64,000 bases of DNA from NCBI GenBank assembly GCA_965247505.1, contig OZ252020.1, positions 4,154,001 through 4,218,000 of the forward strand, written 5' to 3'. Position numbers and translations under genes: made by a program. Each line of letters starts with the position of its first letter. Positions within the stretch are counted from its first letter, which is position 1. This stretch comes from CAIYRG01 sp965247505 (GTDB lineage: Bacteria; Pseudomonadota; Alphaproteobacteria; Micropepsales; Micropepsaceae). The notes beneath the pieces are model-generated. The model searched no databases. It saw nothing but the letters and a program-made list of their open reading frames with translations, and was not told the DNA's origin. Positions 17,036 to 26,517 of the stretch are shown here, in pieces.

Positions 17036-17133
17036 CTATAATCCAGTCCGTCGGCACTCGACGCGGGACTTCACAAGCCCCGTCAAATTCGAGGCAGAAG
17101 CAATGCAAACGGTGTAGGGCGCCTCCACTTTTC
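17036..17133 (+). mobile_element. Remnant of an IS3-family element (transposase C terminus and end)
   Basis: About 98 bases match the orfB end and terminal repeat of the IS3 element at 23808-25043. The coding part reads YNPVRRHSTRDFTSPVKFEA, then EAMQTV and a stop at 17115-17117. It then runs through GCGCCTCCACTTTTCCT, the terminal repeat. The rest of that element is missing. It abuts IS1595 copy A exactly at 17035/17036. Confidence 0.8.
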
Positions 17134-17145
17134 CTGGATGGGTCC

Positions 17146-17269
17146 ACTCGGGTAGCGAATGCGGGAATGGGAGATCGGCGCGGTCGAGAACATCCATGGC
17201 GCGCTCCCCTATATCCGGTTTGTGCCCATTCTAGCCCTAGTGGGTGTGAGTGTAAACCGGATAGGCAAG
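17146..17269 (-). mobile_element. Remnant of the 5' end of an IS1595-family element
   Basis: This 124-bp copy of the transposase-start end includes the inverted repeat, the leader, and the first residues (MDVLDRADLPFPHSLPE) up to the ACTCGGGTAGCG point. It is nearly identical to the same end of copies A and B. Its outer terminus (17269) abuts the decayed adenylation gene. Together with copy A and the IS3 remnant it forms a composite scar of at least three insertion or deletion events. Confidence 0.8.
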
Positions 17270-17270
17270 G

Positions 17271-19848
17271 TTGATACCACCAGCGTCGGAATATTCTGTT
17301 GGAATGCGTTTCCAATGGCAGGCATCACGAACTCCCGACAATCTAGCTTTGGTCACTGATAGCGAGACGTTTACATATCGTCAGCTAGACACCATGGCGA
17401 GGACGATTGATCGCGGCTTGTTGGCAAATTCCTTAGATGCAAATCGTCCGATCATAATCTTTCTTCCGCCAGGCAAAGAGCTATTCGCCGCAATCTTGGG
17501 GGCGGCAATGGCGGGAACAATTTTCTTTCTACTGGATACTCAGGCTCCGCCGGATTTTCTTTGCAAAGTCGCAGCAGCATCTAATGCGTCTGCGATTCTT
17601 ACTGACAGCGCGTTGAGTGACCAATTGACGGATGTGGTCAGGTCCGGCCTAACGACATTGAATGTGGAAAATATTAGTGACAGATCAGAGCATGCCATTC
17701 TCCGCAAAAACCAAGAGACGAATTCGCCTGTCTTAATCCTCTACACCTCCGGTTCTACCGGTCGACCGAAGGGTGTGCTCTGCAGTAATGGTAGTCTCCT
17801 GCATCGCGTCGACGTCGCCGCGCATCTCGCAATTTTGCGAAGCTCTGACAGAATCGGCCTCTTGCGTCCGGTTGGTACCGCCTCTGGAATCCACACGGTA
17901 CTTCTCCCGCTTCTCAACGGTGCTTGTCTCCACCCTTTCGACCTTAAGACAAACGGCTTCCATGGCCTAAGCGATTGGCTCGCGGACAGGAAGATTACAG
18001 GTCTGCACATTCAAAGCGCGCTAACAAGAACCTGGCTGTCAGAACTACCGGAAAGCATAAAATTGCCAATGCGCTAAGTGCGTTCAAGTGGCGATCGGCT
18101 CGACCGATCTGACCTAATGCGCATTGCAAACCACCTTTCGGGAGAATGGCGGATCGTGCACGGCTTGAATATGACAGAAGCCGGTATGATTGCGGCGCGC
18201 GTTACGACCAAAGACAATCTTCCGAAGCCCGGCACTCTTGAAGCCGGTCACCCCATTTCAAATACAGAAGTCTAGCTGGAAAACGACGAGGGAGAAATAG
18301 TAGGGCCGGGCGAAATTGGGGAAATAGTCGTTAAAGGCCCATCCCTAGCGCTTGGCTACTGGAACGATCCTGAACTCACGTCTTCAGTATTCCATAGCGA
18401 TCCGACCAGCGGAGTGCGCGTGTTTCGCACAGGCGATTTAGGCCGTTTTCGAGAAGACGGCGCGCTAGAGTATGTCGGGCGAAAGGGCCGGAGGCTCCAG
18501 ATTCGTGGATTTAGTATAGAGCCGCTTGAGATCGAAAACGAGCTGCGCCGTCTGCCCGGCGTGCAGGATGCACTCGTAATATCGGATAGCCGCGAGACTA
18601 ACGAGCCGACACTCGTTGGATATGTTTTAGGATCTTCGGACGTTATCGCGTCAACCGTCCGGGCAAGCCTGGGCTTGCGATTGTCGGACTACATGATCCC
18701 ATAGCATATTTGTGTTCTTGAAAGTTTTCCGCTTTCGGCAAGTGGCAAAGTCGATCGCGCGAAACTTCCACACCCTGCTGAAGAAAGGTATGTCCGCGTT
18801 CCTTATCGGCCGCCTTCAGATGAGTACGAAAAGGCCATTGCGGATATTTGGCAGGAGGTACTGAAGCTCCCTGAAATTGGTGTTGACGATAGTTTTTTTG
18901 AATTGGGGGGACTTCTCTGCAAGCAATGTTGATCTTTGCGCGAATTGAAAAAGCCTTTCGTCAACAACTTTCACCAACCCATATTCTGAGTGCCCCAACC
19001 ATCTCCGAATTAGGAAAGCTAATAAGGGACAATATGTGGTTGAATTCGGCGCAAATTCTTGTGCCAATCCGCAGCGCGGGTAATAGGGCGCCCTTGTTTG
19101 TTGTGAACAACGGAAATTGCCATGTCCTTTACGCGCAGTATCTTGCCGAAAGCCTTCGTAGCGACACGCCCGTATATGGATTGCAGCCGCCCGCGTTGGA
19201 CGGACGGCATCCGATCCCAACGACAATACCGACGATGGCAGCAAGTTATGTATCGAAATGCGCCGCAGATTCCCAAATGGACCCTATAATCTAGCCGGAC
19301 ATTCCTTCGGAGGCCGCGTCGCATTTGAAATGGCCCGGCAGCTGGTCCGAGACGGATTCGCCGTCGATTTTCTCGGCCTTGTGGACACCAAACTACATGC
19401 CTCAAACGGAGAGCTCGATTTTCCGTTTAGTTCGGCAATGCTTCAGCCGACAAGTAAGCCTAATGACCTCAACTATTCCACCCGGGCGCCAATTCAAAAT
19501 GGGATTCGGCGGCGGCGGAAAATTAAATGAGACACTATATTTGGATGGCTCGATATTCGGCGAAGCTGGCTGCATTCACCTATACCAATCGCAGAGAGAC
19601 GACGTTTCTATCGCTGGTTGTGTAACAAAGTTAACCGCGATTATTCGGCAAGTGTGTACTCCGGGAAGGTTGTCATGTTCGCCAGCGCCGGTAACGGCGA
19701 AACGCAAAAGCGCGATTGGCAGCCCTTCGTGATTGGCGGACTCGACGTGCACGAAATCCCGGTAGGCCACCTCGAAATGATTTATCCGCCCTATGACAAA
19801 ATATTGGGAAAACACTTCGATGCTTACCTCACAAACACGACAAGCTGA
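17271..19848 (+). pseudogene. Decayed NRPS-like protein: adenylation - carrier - thioesterase
   Basis: One long frame (17271-18905) encodes an AMP-binding adenylation domain: FQWQASRTPDNLALV at the start, the P-loop LYTSGSTGRPKG, GYWNDPELT, RTGDLGRF and SGKVDRAKLP at its end. A carrier domain follows (DDSFFELGG, with the phosphopantetheine serine in the next frame as TSLQAML). A type I thioesterase comes last, with Ser in AGHSFGG and His in VGHLEM. Lesions are nonsense codons TAA 18075, TAG 18273, TAG 18702 and TGA 19528, a one-base loss in the G-run 18905-18910, and a one-base loss near 19255. Each nonsense codon is one substitution from a sensible residue. The A-T-TE order resembles single-module enzymes releasing one activated acid. 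The region is AT-richer than its neighbours. The IS scar lies immediately upstream, so promoter or N-terminal sequence may be lost. Confidence 0.85.
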
Positions 19849-20596
19849 AAAATCTTTCCAGTTAGAGCGAGGTGCGGTGCATGTGTGGCATGCAGATTTG
19901 TCGTGCAACGATATGGAAGTGTCCTGGGCAGCAGATATTCTAGATGGCTATGAGCGTTCGCGTGCCTCGACTTATCGCTCACGTAAAGATCAGACAGAAT
20001 ACATCGTCTCGCATGGTATCGTCAGGCTCATACTTGCAAGACATTTGGGGTGCGCGCCAGGCTCTCTGCAATTTGGATACACGGCTAAGGGTAAGCCCTA
20101 TATCGTCGAACCAAGCAATACGAGTGAGTTAAAATTCAGTTTGGCTCGCAGTGCGGGTGTTGGCGTATTCGCTTTTTCGTCGCGGGATGTGGTCGGTATT
20201 GACGTAGAGCTCATTGCGGAGGACGCAATCAGCGAAGACGCATTTGAATTCGCGTTGAGTGTTAAGGAAAAATGTTTAATTACGGCGCTGCCAAACTGGT
20301 CCGAAAAGGTCAAAAGCTTCCTTACGCTTTGGACGCGAAAAGAAGCTTTTCTAAAGGCGCGTGGCGACGGACTTGGAACTCGTCCCGCAGATATAGATGT
20401 GTCGGTGTCGAGCGCGAACGGCTCTATCCAAGAGAGATGTGTGTCACAAGATTCTTGGTGCGTTCGGAGTTTGATATTTAATCGGCACCATTTATCGGCA
20501 GTTGCGCTGCAACGTAGCGCGTTCGACGTGACTTTGAGAAAATTTGACATTTCGACTTTACGCGCGGCTCAATCCCGATTGACGGAATTTGTTTAG
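19820..20596 (+). CDS. 4'-Phosphopantetheinyl transferase (Sfp-type)
   Basis: The 258-residue protein has the Sfp/AcpT signatures: VVGIDVELI (GxDxE-type Mg/CoA site, about residue 130) and LWTRKEAFLKARGDGL (W-x-x-KEA-x-x-K, about 175-190). The central SLARSAG replaces the more common FNLSHS. It transfers phosphopantetheine from CoA to the serine of carrier domains. The start at 19820 overlaps the end of the decayed thioesterase frame, so the two once formed one operon. This frame is intact while its natural client is ruined. It could therefore be retained to serve other carrier proteins, or simply be the last gene to decay. Confidence 0.85.
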   Translation: MLTSQTRQAEKSFQLERGAVHVWHADLSCNDMEVSWAADILDGYERSRASTYRSRKDQTEYIVSHGIVRLILARHLGCAPGSLQFGYTAKGKPYIVEPSNTSELKFSLARSAGVGVFAFSSRDVVGIDVELIAEDAISEDAFEFALSVKEKCLITALPNWSEKVKSFLTLWTRKEAFLKARGDGLGTRPADIDVSVSSANGSIQERCVSQDSWCVRSLIFNRHHLSAVALQRSAFDVTLRKFDISTLRAAQSRLTEFV

Positions 20597-20630
20597 AGTG
20601 CAGCATTTCCATTGTGGACTCCGCCAGGGG

Positions 20631-21671
20631 CTAATTGCTCCCTAAACGCATCGCATCTTTCGCCGCCTCAATGACTTCCGGCGGCATATTGTAAGCGCGC
20701 TGGATCGCCTCATAAATTTGGTCGCTATGGACCGGGTTTATATGGATTCCGATTCTTTCCGCTTCTTCGCGAAACTCTTGATCCGCCATGGCGCCCTCAA
20801 AGGCGGCTCTTAACGCCGCAACGTGTTCCTCGGGCACGCCTGGCGGCGCGGCAAGCGGGCGGTTGAACGATTCCATTGGAGAAAGAATAAGTTCGAGGAC
20901 CTGCCGGGTGGTCTCGTCTTCCACGAATTCGCCCACCGCCGGAGTGTCAGGGAATGAGGGATGGCGTTCGAAGCCAATCTGAATCGGCACGAATACTTTC
21001 TGTTCTGGAATCCAATCAGGCCTGGTTGTATTGATACCGGAGATCAACGAACCACAGCGGCCGTCTACTTCGCCGCGTTCCATGGCGTTGAATACTTCAT
21101 TGCCACCAGGATAGCCGGAAATCACCGTAATGTTCGTGCCAAACAGTTTGTTCAGCATTATGGGGAAGATTTCCATTTGCGAGCCGGCGCCGGAACTGCC
21201 GACAAAAAAATCTTTCTCGGACAGGTCTTCCCATGTCCGAATTTCGGATTCGTGCCACGCGATGCAAATGCCGGTGGCGGAATCGAGGCTCCCGAGATAA
21301 TTCAATTCTAGCGGACTGAATTCGGCGGCCGCAGTCCCAAACAGGGGTGAAAGCGGAACGCCAGCTTGGATCAGCGCGATCACTGAGCCGTCTCTTGGCG
21401 CGTTCGAATACATGTAGTTCATCGCACGCAAACCGCCCGCTCCAGGCATGTACTGCACGATGATTTCCGGGTTTCCTGGAAGATGCGCTGCAATGTAAGG
21501 GGCCAGAGTGAGCGCATTGACAGCGTAAATGCCGCCCGCACTGGCCGATACGACCAAAATCATCTGTCGGTCGGTATAGAATTCCGCCGCCGAGGCAGCC
21601 TGCGCACTGCTCGCGCCAAGCAAATGGCCTGCTATCGCAGCAACAGCGAAACCGAAACGTTTGAAACTCAT
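20631..21671 (-). CDS. Tripartite tricarboxylate transporter (Bug/TctC) substrate-binding protein
   Basis: The 346-residue periplasmic protein of the TctC/Bug family begins MSFKRFGFAVAAIAGHLLGA with a Sec cleavage site near SAQA. The start at 21671 is chosen for the signal peptide. Typical segments are VVSASAGGIYAVNALTLAPY, PGNPEIIVQYMPGAGGLRAMNY and NAPRDGSVIALI, with AAPPGVPEEHVAALRAAF in the C-terminal lobe. No tctA or tctB membrane genes are nearby, which is common because Bug proteins are often orphan. The ligand is probably a carboxylate. It is convergent with the phosphopantetheinyl transferase. Confidence 0.88.
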   Translation of the reverse strand: MSFKRFGFAVAAIAGHLLGASSAQAASAAEFYTDRQMILVVSASAGGIYAVNALTLAPYIAAHLPGNPEIIVQYMPGAGGLRAMNYMYSNAPRDGSVIALIQAGVPLSPLFGTAAAEFSPLELNYLGSLDSATGICIAWHESEIRTWEDLSEKDFFVGSSGAGSQMEIFPIMLNKLFGTNITVISGYPGGNEVFNAMERGEVDGRCGSLISGINTTRPDWIPEQKVFVPIQIGFERHPSFPDTPAVGEFVEDETTRQVLELILSPMESFNRPLAAPPGVPEEHVAALRAAFEGAMADQEFREEAERIGIHINPVHSDQIYEAIQRAYNMPPEVIEAAKDAMRLGSN

Positions 21672-21772
21672 GTGGGGTCCCGGACACTTACAGTTGGGTG
21701 ATGTCATAGCACGCGTAGCGGTAAATCTGGTATAAGCATATTCGAGACAGAGATAGCTTAAAGAGGCTCATC

Positions 21773-23281
21773 ATGCACATACAGCTCCCGCTCTTCATGA
21801 TCGCGCTGCTTGCGCTTGTCCCGGCACACGCCGCAGACGCACCTATCGCCGATCCTCTGCCCCCAATAGAGAAAAAAGGCTTGATGGTGCAGATTCAAGA
21901 TGTCGTGCGCTTGCCGCGGACACGCGGGATTCTGCATGGCGATCAGGATACGAATCCGGCCGGCTATGCGCGCGTCAGCTTCGTTCGCGAGCTGCCGGAC
22001 GGCCGCCGTTTCGCCAATGACCAACGTGGGTTCCTGTATTTGCTCCATGGCAGCGACGAGCCCACAGTTTATGCCGACATTGGAGCCGCGTTCCCCCGGA
22101 CGATCTACAACCGACTTCAGGTTGGTTTCATCTCTTTCGGTTTTCATCCGGAGTTCACCGAAAACGGCTTGTTCTACACGGTGCATGGCGAACACGTGTT
22201 CGGAGCCTCCGGGTCACCCGATTTCATACCGCCGGGTTTCAGCGAAGCCGACGTTACGCATCACAACGTCGTCACCGAATGGCGGGCAAACGATCCCAGC
22301 GCGAATAATTTCGACGGCACACGGCGCGAGCTGCTGCGGGTCGCTCACGTGACCACCAACATGTCCCACCCGATTGGCTATGTCGGTTTCAACCCGACTT
22401 CCCAAACCGGCGATCCCGATTATGGATTTTTGTATATCAGCGGCAGCGATCTGGGATTCAGCAATGGGGGAGGGCCGAACTCCCAAAATCCCGGCCAGAC
22501 TCAGCGCCTCGACTCGGTCGTCACTGCCATCTTACGCGTCGATCCGCGCAGCCCTTCGCAAACGAACGGCGTTAAGGGGCTAGGCGACTACACGATACCT
22601 GCGGACAACCCATTCGCCAACGATAACGATCCCGACACACTCGGCGAGATCTACGCATATGGTTTTCGCAACGCGCACCGGCTGTCCTGGGACGCTACCG
22701 ACGGAACGATGTTCGCAACAGATATCGGTATGAGCAACATCGAGGAGGTCAACATCGTTCATGCGGGCCGTAATTATGGCTGGATGCCGCGTGAGGGCTA
22801 TTGGGAGAATGGCAGGATACGTCCCGGCGGTGCGCTAAATCAGCTGTTCGAGCTTCCGGCGGATTTGCTCGATGGGCGGACCGATGATGAATTCACCTAT
22901 CCCGTCGCGATGTATGATCACAATGACGGGATAGCGATAGCCGGCGGCTTCGCCTACCACGGACGCATCGAAGCTCTGCGCGGTAAATTTATATTCGGCG
23001 ATTTGCAGCGCGGAAGGCTCTTTGCCTCGGATCTTGCGGCGTTGAAGGCCGCCGATGACGGCATCCCCAACACGGTGGCGCCGATCGAGGAAATTCAGCT
23101 CTATATGCGCGATGCGAGCGGCAACCGCGTCTATGTCTCCTTTCGCGATCTTATTGAGCGCACCAACGGGGCGGGCGTAACGCGGGCCGATATGCACTTA
23201 AGCCGCAGCGAAGACGGCGAGATTTTTGTCACGTCGCGTCAGGACGGAATGATTCGGATGCTCGTGCCCGACGCGGACTGA
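21773..23281 (+). CDS. Exported PQQ-dependent sugar dehydrogenase-like beta-propeller protein
   Basis: The 502-residue protein has a signal peptide (1-21, ending AHA-A) and a soluble-glucose-dehydrogenase / sorbosone-dehydrogenase-like propeller. Landmarks are GFHPEFTENGLFY, MSHPIGYVGFNP, RVDPRSP, EIYAYGFRNAHRLSWD with the Arg-Asn of the quinone site, ATDIGMSNIEEVN, and GFAYHGRIEALRGKFIFGDLQRG. Family members oxidise sugars or alcohols with PQQ and pass electrons to cytochromes. An AAGAGG site precedes the ATG. The inserted segment between residues 190 and 260 is longer than in classical members, and the calcium ligands could not be confirmed. The substrate is unknown. Confidence 0.8.
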   Translation: MHIQLPLFMIALLALVPAHAADAPIADPLPPIEKKGLMVQIQDVVRLPRTRGILHGDQDTNPAGYARVSFVRELPDGRRFANDQRGFLYLLHGSDEPTVYADIGAAFPRTIYNRLQVGFISFGFHPEFTENGLFYTVHGEHVFGASGSPDFIPPGFSEADVTHHNVVTEWRANDPSANNFDGTRRELLRVAHVTTNMSHPIGYVGFNPTSQTGDPDYGFLYISGSDLGFSNGGGPNSQNPGQTQRLDSVVTAILRVDPRSPSQTNGVKGLGDYTIPADNPFANDNDPDTLGEIYAYGFRNAHRLSWDATDGTMFATDIGMSNIEEVNIVHAGRNYGWMPREGYWENGRIRPGGALNQLFELPADLLDGRTDDEFTYPVAMYDHNDGIAIAGGFAYHGRIEALRGKFIFGDLQRGRLFASDLAALKAADDGIPNTVAPIEEIQLYMRDASGNRVYVSFRDLIERTNGAGVTRADMHLSRSEDGEIFVTSRQDGMIRMLVPDAD

Positions 23282-23451
23282 ATACCGTCTGGCTCGGTGT
23301 TGTGTGCATCGATCACCGGGGCCGGCAGCCAAAAGATGGGGTAATCGGCCGGCGCTCTTATCTCTGACGATTGTGGGTGCTGCGCTTCAGGCTGATGTTA
23401 GCGCGGGGTCAGTTTTTGCTGCCCCAAACATCAAACAAGGAGAAGCGCAGC

Positions 23452-23807
23452 ATGGAACATTTTCCGGATTGGACGTATCGGTCAAGGAGACGAGCGTCTG
23501 TATTGTGGACGGCACGGGCAAGATCGTGCGGGAAGTGAAGGTGGCAAGCGAGCCGGAGGCGCTGCTTCCGGTGCTGACGAACCCTAGCTACCACTTCAAG
23601 CGCATCGGATTGGAAGCCGGACCCTTATCGCAATGGCTCTTCAGTGCTCTTGCCGAAGCGGGCTTGCCGGCGATTTGTGTCGAGACCCGGCATATGAGAG
23701 CGGTCTTGAAGGCCCAGATCAACAAGACGGACCGCAACGATGCGCGGGGGATGGCGCAGATGATGCGGGCGGGGCTCTATCGTCCGGTGCATGTAAAGAC
23801 GTTACGC
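23452..23807 (+). pseudogene. IS110-family transposase fragment (5' part, frameshifted, cut by IS3)
   Basis: The N-terminal RuvC-like part of an IS110 (DEDD) transposase is visible: SGLDVSVKETSVCIVDGTGK with the first Asp, IGLEAGPLSQWL with the Glu, and KTDRNDARGMAQMMRAGLYR with the next Asp residues. An AGGAGAAG site and ATG (23452) precede it, but the frame from that ATG is off by one at the T-run 23458-23462: MEHF should continue SGLDV. The C-terminal half is absent, because the frame runs into an IS3 element at about 23808 and nothing resembling IS110 resumes beyond it. Confidence 0.8.
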
Positions 23808-23825
23808 AGGAAAAGTGGAGGCGCC

Positions 23826-24698
23826 CTACACCGTTTGCATTGCTTCTGCCTCGAATTTGACGGGGCTTGTGAAGTCCAGCGTCGAGTGCCGACGGACTGG
23901 ATTATAGAACCCGTCGATGTATCCGGCTATGGCAGTTTCAGCTTGGCTTCTTGACATGAACACAGTCCTCCAGATCAGTTCTGACTTGATGGTTTTGAAG
24001 AAGGTCTCGACGACGGCGTTATCATAGCAATTTCCCTTACCGCTCATTGAGGCGAGGAAACCGAGTTCACCGAGGCGCGCCTGGTATGCGTCTGAGCAGT
24101 ACTGGCTTCCCCAATCGCTATGGTGGATCACACCGGCGCCAGGTTGGCGCAGCCCGATAGCACGGTTAAGCGCCCTGAGCGGCAGGTCGCTGGTCATGCG
24201 AGCGCCCACGGCCCAGCCGATGACGCGCCGGGAGTAGAGGTCGAGCATGACGGCCAGGTACAGCCAGCCCTGTGCCGTCCAGATATAGCTGATGTCGGCA
24301 GCCCATTTCTCGTTGGGTGCCTCGGCGGAGAAGTTCTGGTCGAGAAGGTTCGATGCGACGGCCTTGTTGTGCTGGCTGTCCGTCGTCTTTTTGAACTTCT
24401 GTTTCCGTTTTGGAGACAACCCATTTCCCCGCATCAGCCGAGCCACCCTATGGCGTCCAACCTCGATCCCATTCTCGGCAAGCTCGTGATGGACCCGCTC
24501 TGCACCGTAGCTCTCGCGGCTGCGCCGAAAGGCTGCCCGGACATGGGCGAGTAGAACCATGTCATCGAGCTGTCGCCGGCTTGGGCCGCGATTGCGCCAA
24601 GCGTAGAAGCCTGAGACGCTGACCTGCAGCAGTCTGCACAGGCGGAATATCGGCATCGCCAACCCGGCCCACTCCGCGTCGATGAACCGGAACCTCAT
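23826..24698 (-). CDS. IS3-family transposase OrfB (integrase core)
   Basis: The 290-residue protein has an HTH_21-like N-terminal part (RSRESYGAERVHHELAENG) and an rve integrase core. The DDE triad is Asp in KWAADISYIW, Asp in HHSDWGSQYCS and Glu in NAVVETFFKTIKSE. It ends RRHSTLDFTSPVKFEAEAMQ-TV. Its ATG overlaps the orfA stop by four bases (ATGA). In this family OrfB normally works as an OrfAB fusion made by -1 frameshifting. The frame is intact, so the element may be active. Confidence 0.92.
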   Translation of the reverse strand: MRFRFIDAEWAGLAMPIFRLCRLLQVSVSGFYAWRNRGPSRRQLDDMVLLAHVRAAFRRSRESYGAERVHHELAENGIEVGRHRVARLMRGNGLSPKRKQKFKKTTDSQHNKAVASNLLDQNFSAEAPNEKWAADISYIWTAQGWLYLAVMLDLYSRRVIGWAVGARMTSDLPLRALNRAIGLRQPGAGVIHHSDWGSQYCSDAYQARLGELGFLASMSGKGNCYDNAVVETFFKTIKSELIWRTVFMSRSQAETAIAGYIDGFYNPVRRHSTLDFTSPVKFEAEAMQTV

Positions 24699-24997
24699 CG
24701 ACTTTCCCTGGCGAAGAAGGCCAGCGCTTTTTTTAGGAGATCACGTTCCTGACGGGCCAGATCACGCTCTCGGCGTAGGCGGGTAATCTCCTTCGCTGCA
24801 TCCTCATGCGGACCGGAAAGCAAATCCTCCTCACGCAATTCTGCGACCCAGCGGCCGAGCGCGCTGACGCTGATCCCAAGATCTCCTGCTATCTGCCGCT
24901 GCCTGCGCCCGCTCGTCTGTAAAAGACGGACGGCTTCTTCCTTGAAGGCCCGATCAAACCGCCGGCCCTTGTTCCCATTCTGCTTCGACATTTGCAC
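24695..24997 (-). CDS. IS3-family transposase OrfA (helix-turn-helix)
   Basis: The 100-residue protein has a helix-turn-helix (FDRAFKEEAVRLL through QIAGDLGISVSALGRWV) and a leucine-zipper-like C-terminal coil (ITRLRRERDLARQERDLLKK). It binds the IS ends. Near its 3' end the message reads CTC CTA AAA AAA GCG (about 24727-24741), a run of seven A suited to -1 ribosomal slippage, which would join OrfA to OrfB. A GGAGG lies upstream of the start codons (MQM). Confidence 0.9.
   Translation of the reverse strand: MQMSKQNGNKGRRFDRAFKEEAVRLLQTSGRRQRQIAGDLGISVSALGRWVAELREEDLLSGPHEDAAKEITRLRRERDLARQERDLLKKALAFFARESR
24727..24741 (-). promoter_or_regulatory. Probable -1 programmed frameshift site of the IS3 element
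   Basis: A run of seven A followed by G lies 30-45 bases before the orfA stop, in frame as CUA AAA AAA GCG. A -1 shift here enters the frame leading into OrfB without a stop. This arrangement is the usual way IS3 elements make OrfAB. Confidence 0.6.
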
Positions 24998-25043
24998 CTC
25001 CTGCGATCAAAATCCTATCGCAGGACGTCTCCACTTTCGTCAG

Positions 25044-25449
25044 CAGGGTCCAGTGAGTTCGTATGTCCGCTTGGACCTGCCGTCCGTCCGATGGCAAGGC
25101 CGCCCGAAAGATTGTTCCGCCTCGTCTTCGAACCCCATGATGGAAGGGCCTTAAGTGCCGATTCCGAAGAGAAGCGCGAGCCCGCGAGAGACATAGAAAC
25201 CGCAACAGTGGAAAGTCTGAAAGTGCTTGACACCCAATGGCCGATTAGTGAAGCGAACATGTTCAGAGGCGGATTGTAGGGTCGGGCAGCCCGGCCACCC
25301 GCTGCGTGATGCGTTCTGCAGATACTCCCTGAAAGCGAAAATAAAGGGCACGGTGCGCTATAATTTTTTAAGGGCTACACCCCGTCTCGATATGAGATAG
25401 GATACCGCCAATGGACACTCTTAGTGGGTCACAAATTGGGGAGGCTATC
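25044..25449. other. Intergenic region without recognisable gene
   Basis: About 400 bases lie between the IS3 end and the frameshifted binding-protein gene. Short open frames on both strands show no family resemblance. A TATAAT (25359-25364) lies about 85 bases before the ATG of the binding protein and could be a -10 box, but no good -35 is seen. Confidence 0.4.
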
Positions 25450-26476
25450 ATGCGCACTGTCTTCAGTATTTTGCTTGCAACACTCATCTTTTTGGTCCCC
25501 GCCCACGCAGCCGATGGGCTTATCTCCGTCGATGTCGCCTTGGGCGATGTCTCCATCAACAAAGTCCCGTTCTTGATGGCAGCCGACAATGGAATCTATG
25601 AGCGCAACGGCCTCGACGTGCGTCAATTCATTACCCCCAACGCCGCGAACACTGCGCGTAACAACGGCGTCAACGTGCCTCCCGAAAACGTGAGCGAGGA
25701 TATCGCCACCGCGCCGATGGCGGTGGGCGGTGCCGCACCTGGCATCTACCGTGCCGTCTACTTCGGCGGCATCGATCGCGTCGTCCTTGCTACGCAAGAA
25801 GGCGTTGTGAAAAGCCATATCATCGGCCTGTCCGAAATCAGCGACGTGAATGATTTGCGCGGTAGGCGCCTCGGCTATTCCAGCTCCGGCGCGGTGACCC
25901 AATATGGGGCTTATCACCTTCGCCAAGGAGATGGGTTGGACTATTGGCACCGACACCTTTCTTGTCGGACGCTACGACAATGTCGGCGTCCGCGCCAACA
26001 CTATCGGCGCCATCCTTGAGGGCCGGGTCGATGCGACTTTTGCCAGCGCCATGATATTCGCGCTAGCACCGGAGGCGGGCCTCAAAGATATCATCGATCT
26101 CTCCCAATATAATTTTCCGATGGCCGGTTCCGGCGTCATGGCCGAGCGCGCCTGGCTCGCCGCCAATCGCGACACCGCTGCGCGTTTTGTAAAATCAGGC
26201 GTTGAAGCGGTCGCGTTTATGAAACAGAACCGCGCCGCCTTCGATGCCTCGCTCGCAAAGTGGTTCAACATCACCGATGGCATTACGCAAGAGCGCATGT
26301 TTGCCGTGGTGATGGATTTCCCAGACAAACCCTACCCGTCGGTTGAAGGCATCCGCGCCTTTATGGAAGTCTATGATTCTCCGCAAATGCGCACGCACAC
26401 ACTGGAAGAGTTCTACGATTCAAGCTTTATCGAGGAACTCGACGAGAGCGGCTTTCTCGATTCGCTCTCTCAATAG
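25450..26476 (+). pseudogene. ABC-type substrate-binding protein (NMT1/SsuA-like), frameshifted
   Basis: The first frame gives a signal peptide (MRTVFSILLATLIFLVPAHA) and ISVDVALGDVSINKVPFLMA, AADNGIYERNGLDVRQF and LRGRRLGYSSSGAVTQYG, typical of aliphatic-sulfonate/nitrate/thiamine-precursor binding proteins. The second frame (from about 25904) continues LITFAKEMGWTIGTDTFLVG to the end with AERAWLAANRDTAARFVKSG. The switch is in the GGGG at 25906-25909. With one indel corrected the product is about 342 residues, a normal length. A GGGGAGG precedes the ATG. No permease or ATPase gene is adjacent. Ligand unknown. This is either a recent mutation or a homopolymer error. Confidence 0.8.
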
Positions 26477-26517
26477 CGCCTATTTGGTCTTCAGCACTTT
26501 AGCCGCGTGCACCGAGA

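Larger units (their letters stand above)
23808..25043 (-). mobile_element. IS3-family insertion sequence (about 1.24 kb)
   Basis: The element carries overlapping orfA and orfB and imperfect terminal inverted repeats: AGGAAAAGTGGAGGCG at 23808 and, reversed, TGACGAAAGTGGAGACG at about 25043. It sits within an IS110 fragment. No target duplication is obvious, because the sequence to the right is not IS110. Part of the neighbouring DNA was probably lost after insertion. A remnant of a sister copy is at 17036-17133. Confidence 0.85.

Noticed and set aside
17271..19848. Stop-codon reassignment or read-through instead of a pseudogene
   Set aside because: All three stop codons occur as interruptions, two frameshifts are also present, and other genes in the window end with all three stops in the normal way.
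24120..24554. Long plus-strand frame opposite the IS3 orfB
   Set aside because: It is the complementary shadow of a well-supported transposase and has no recognisable family.
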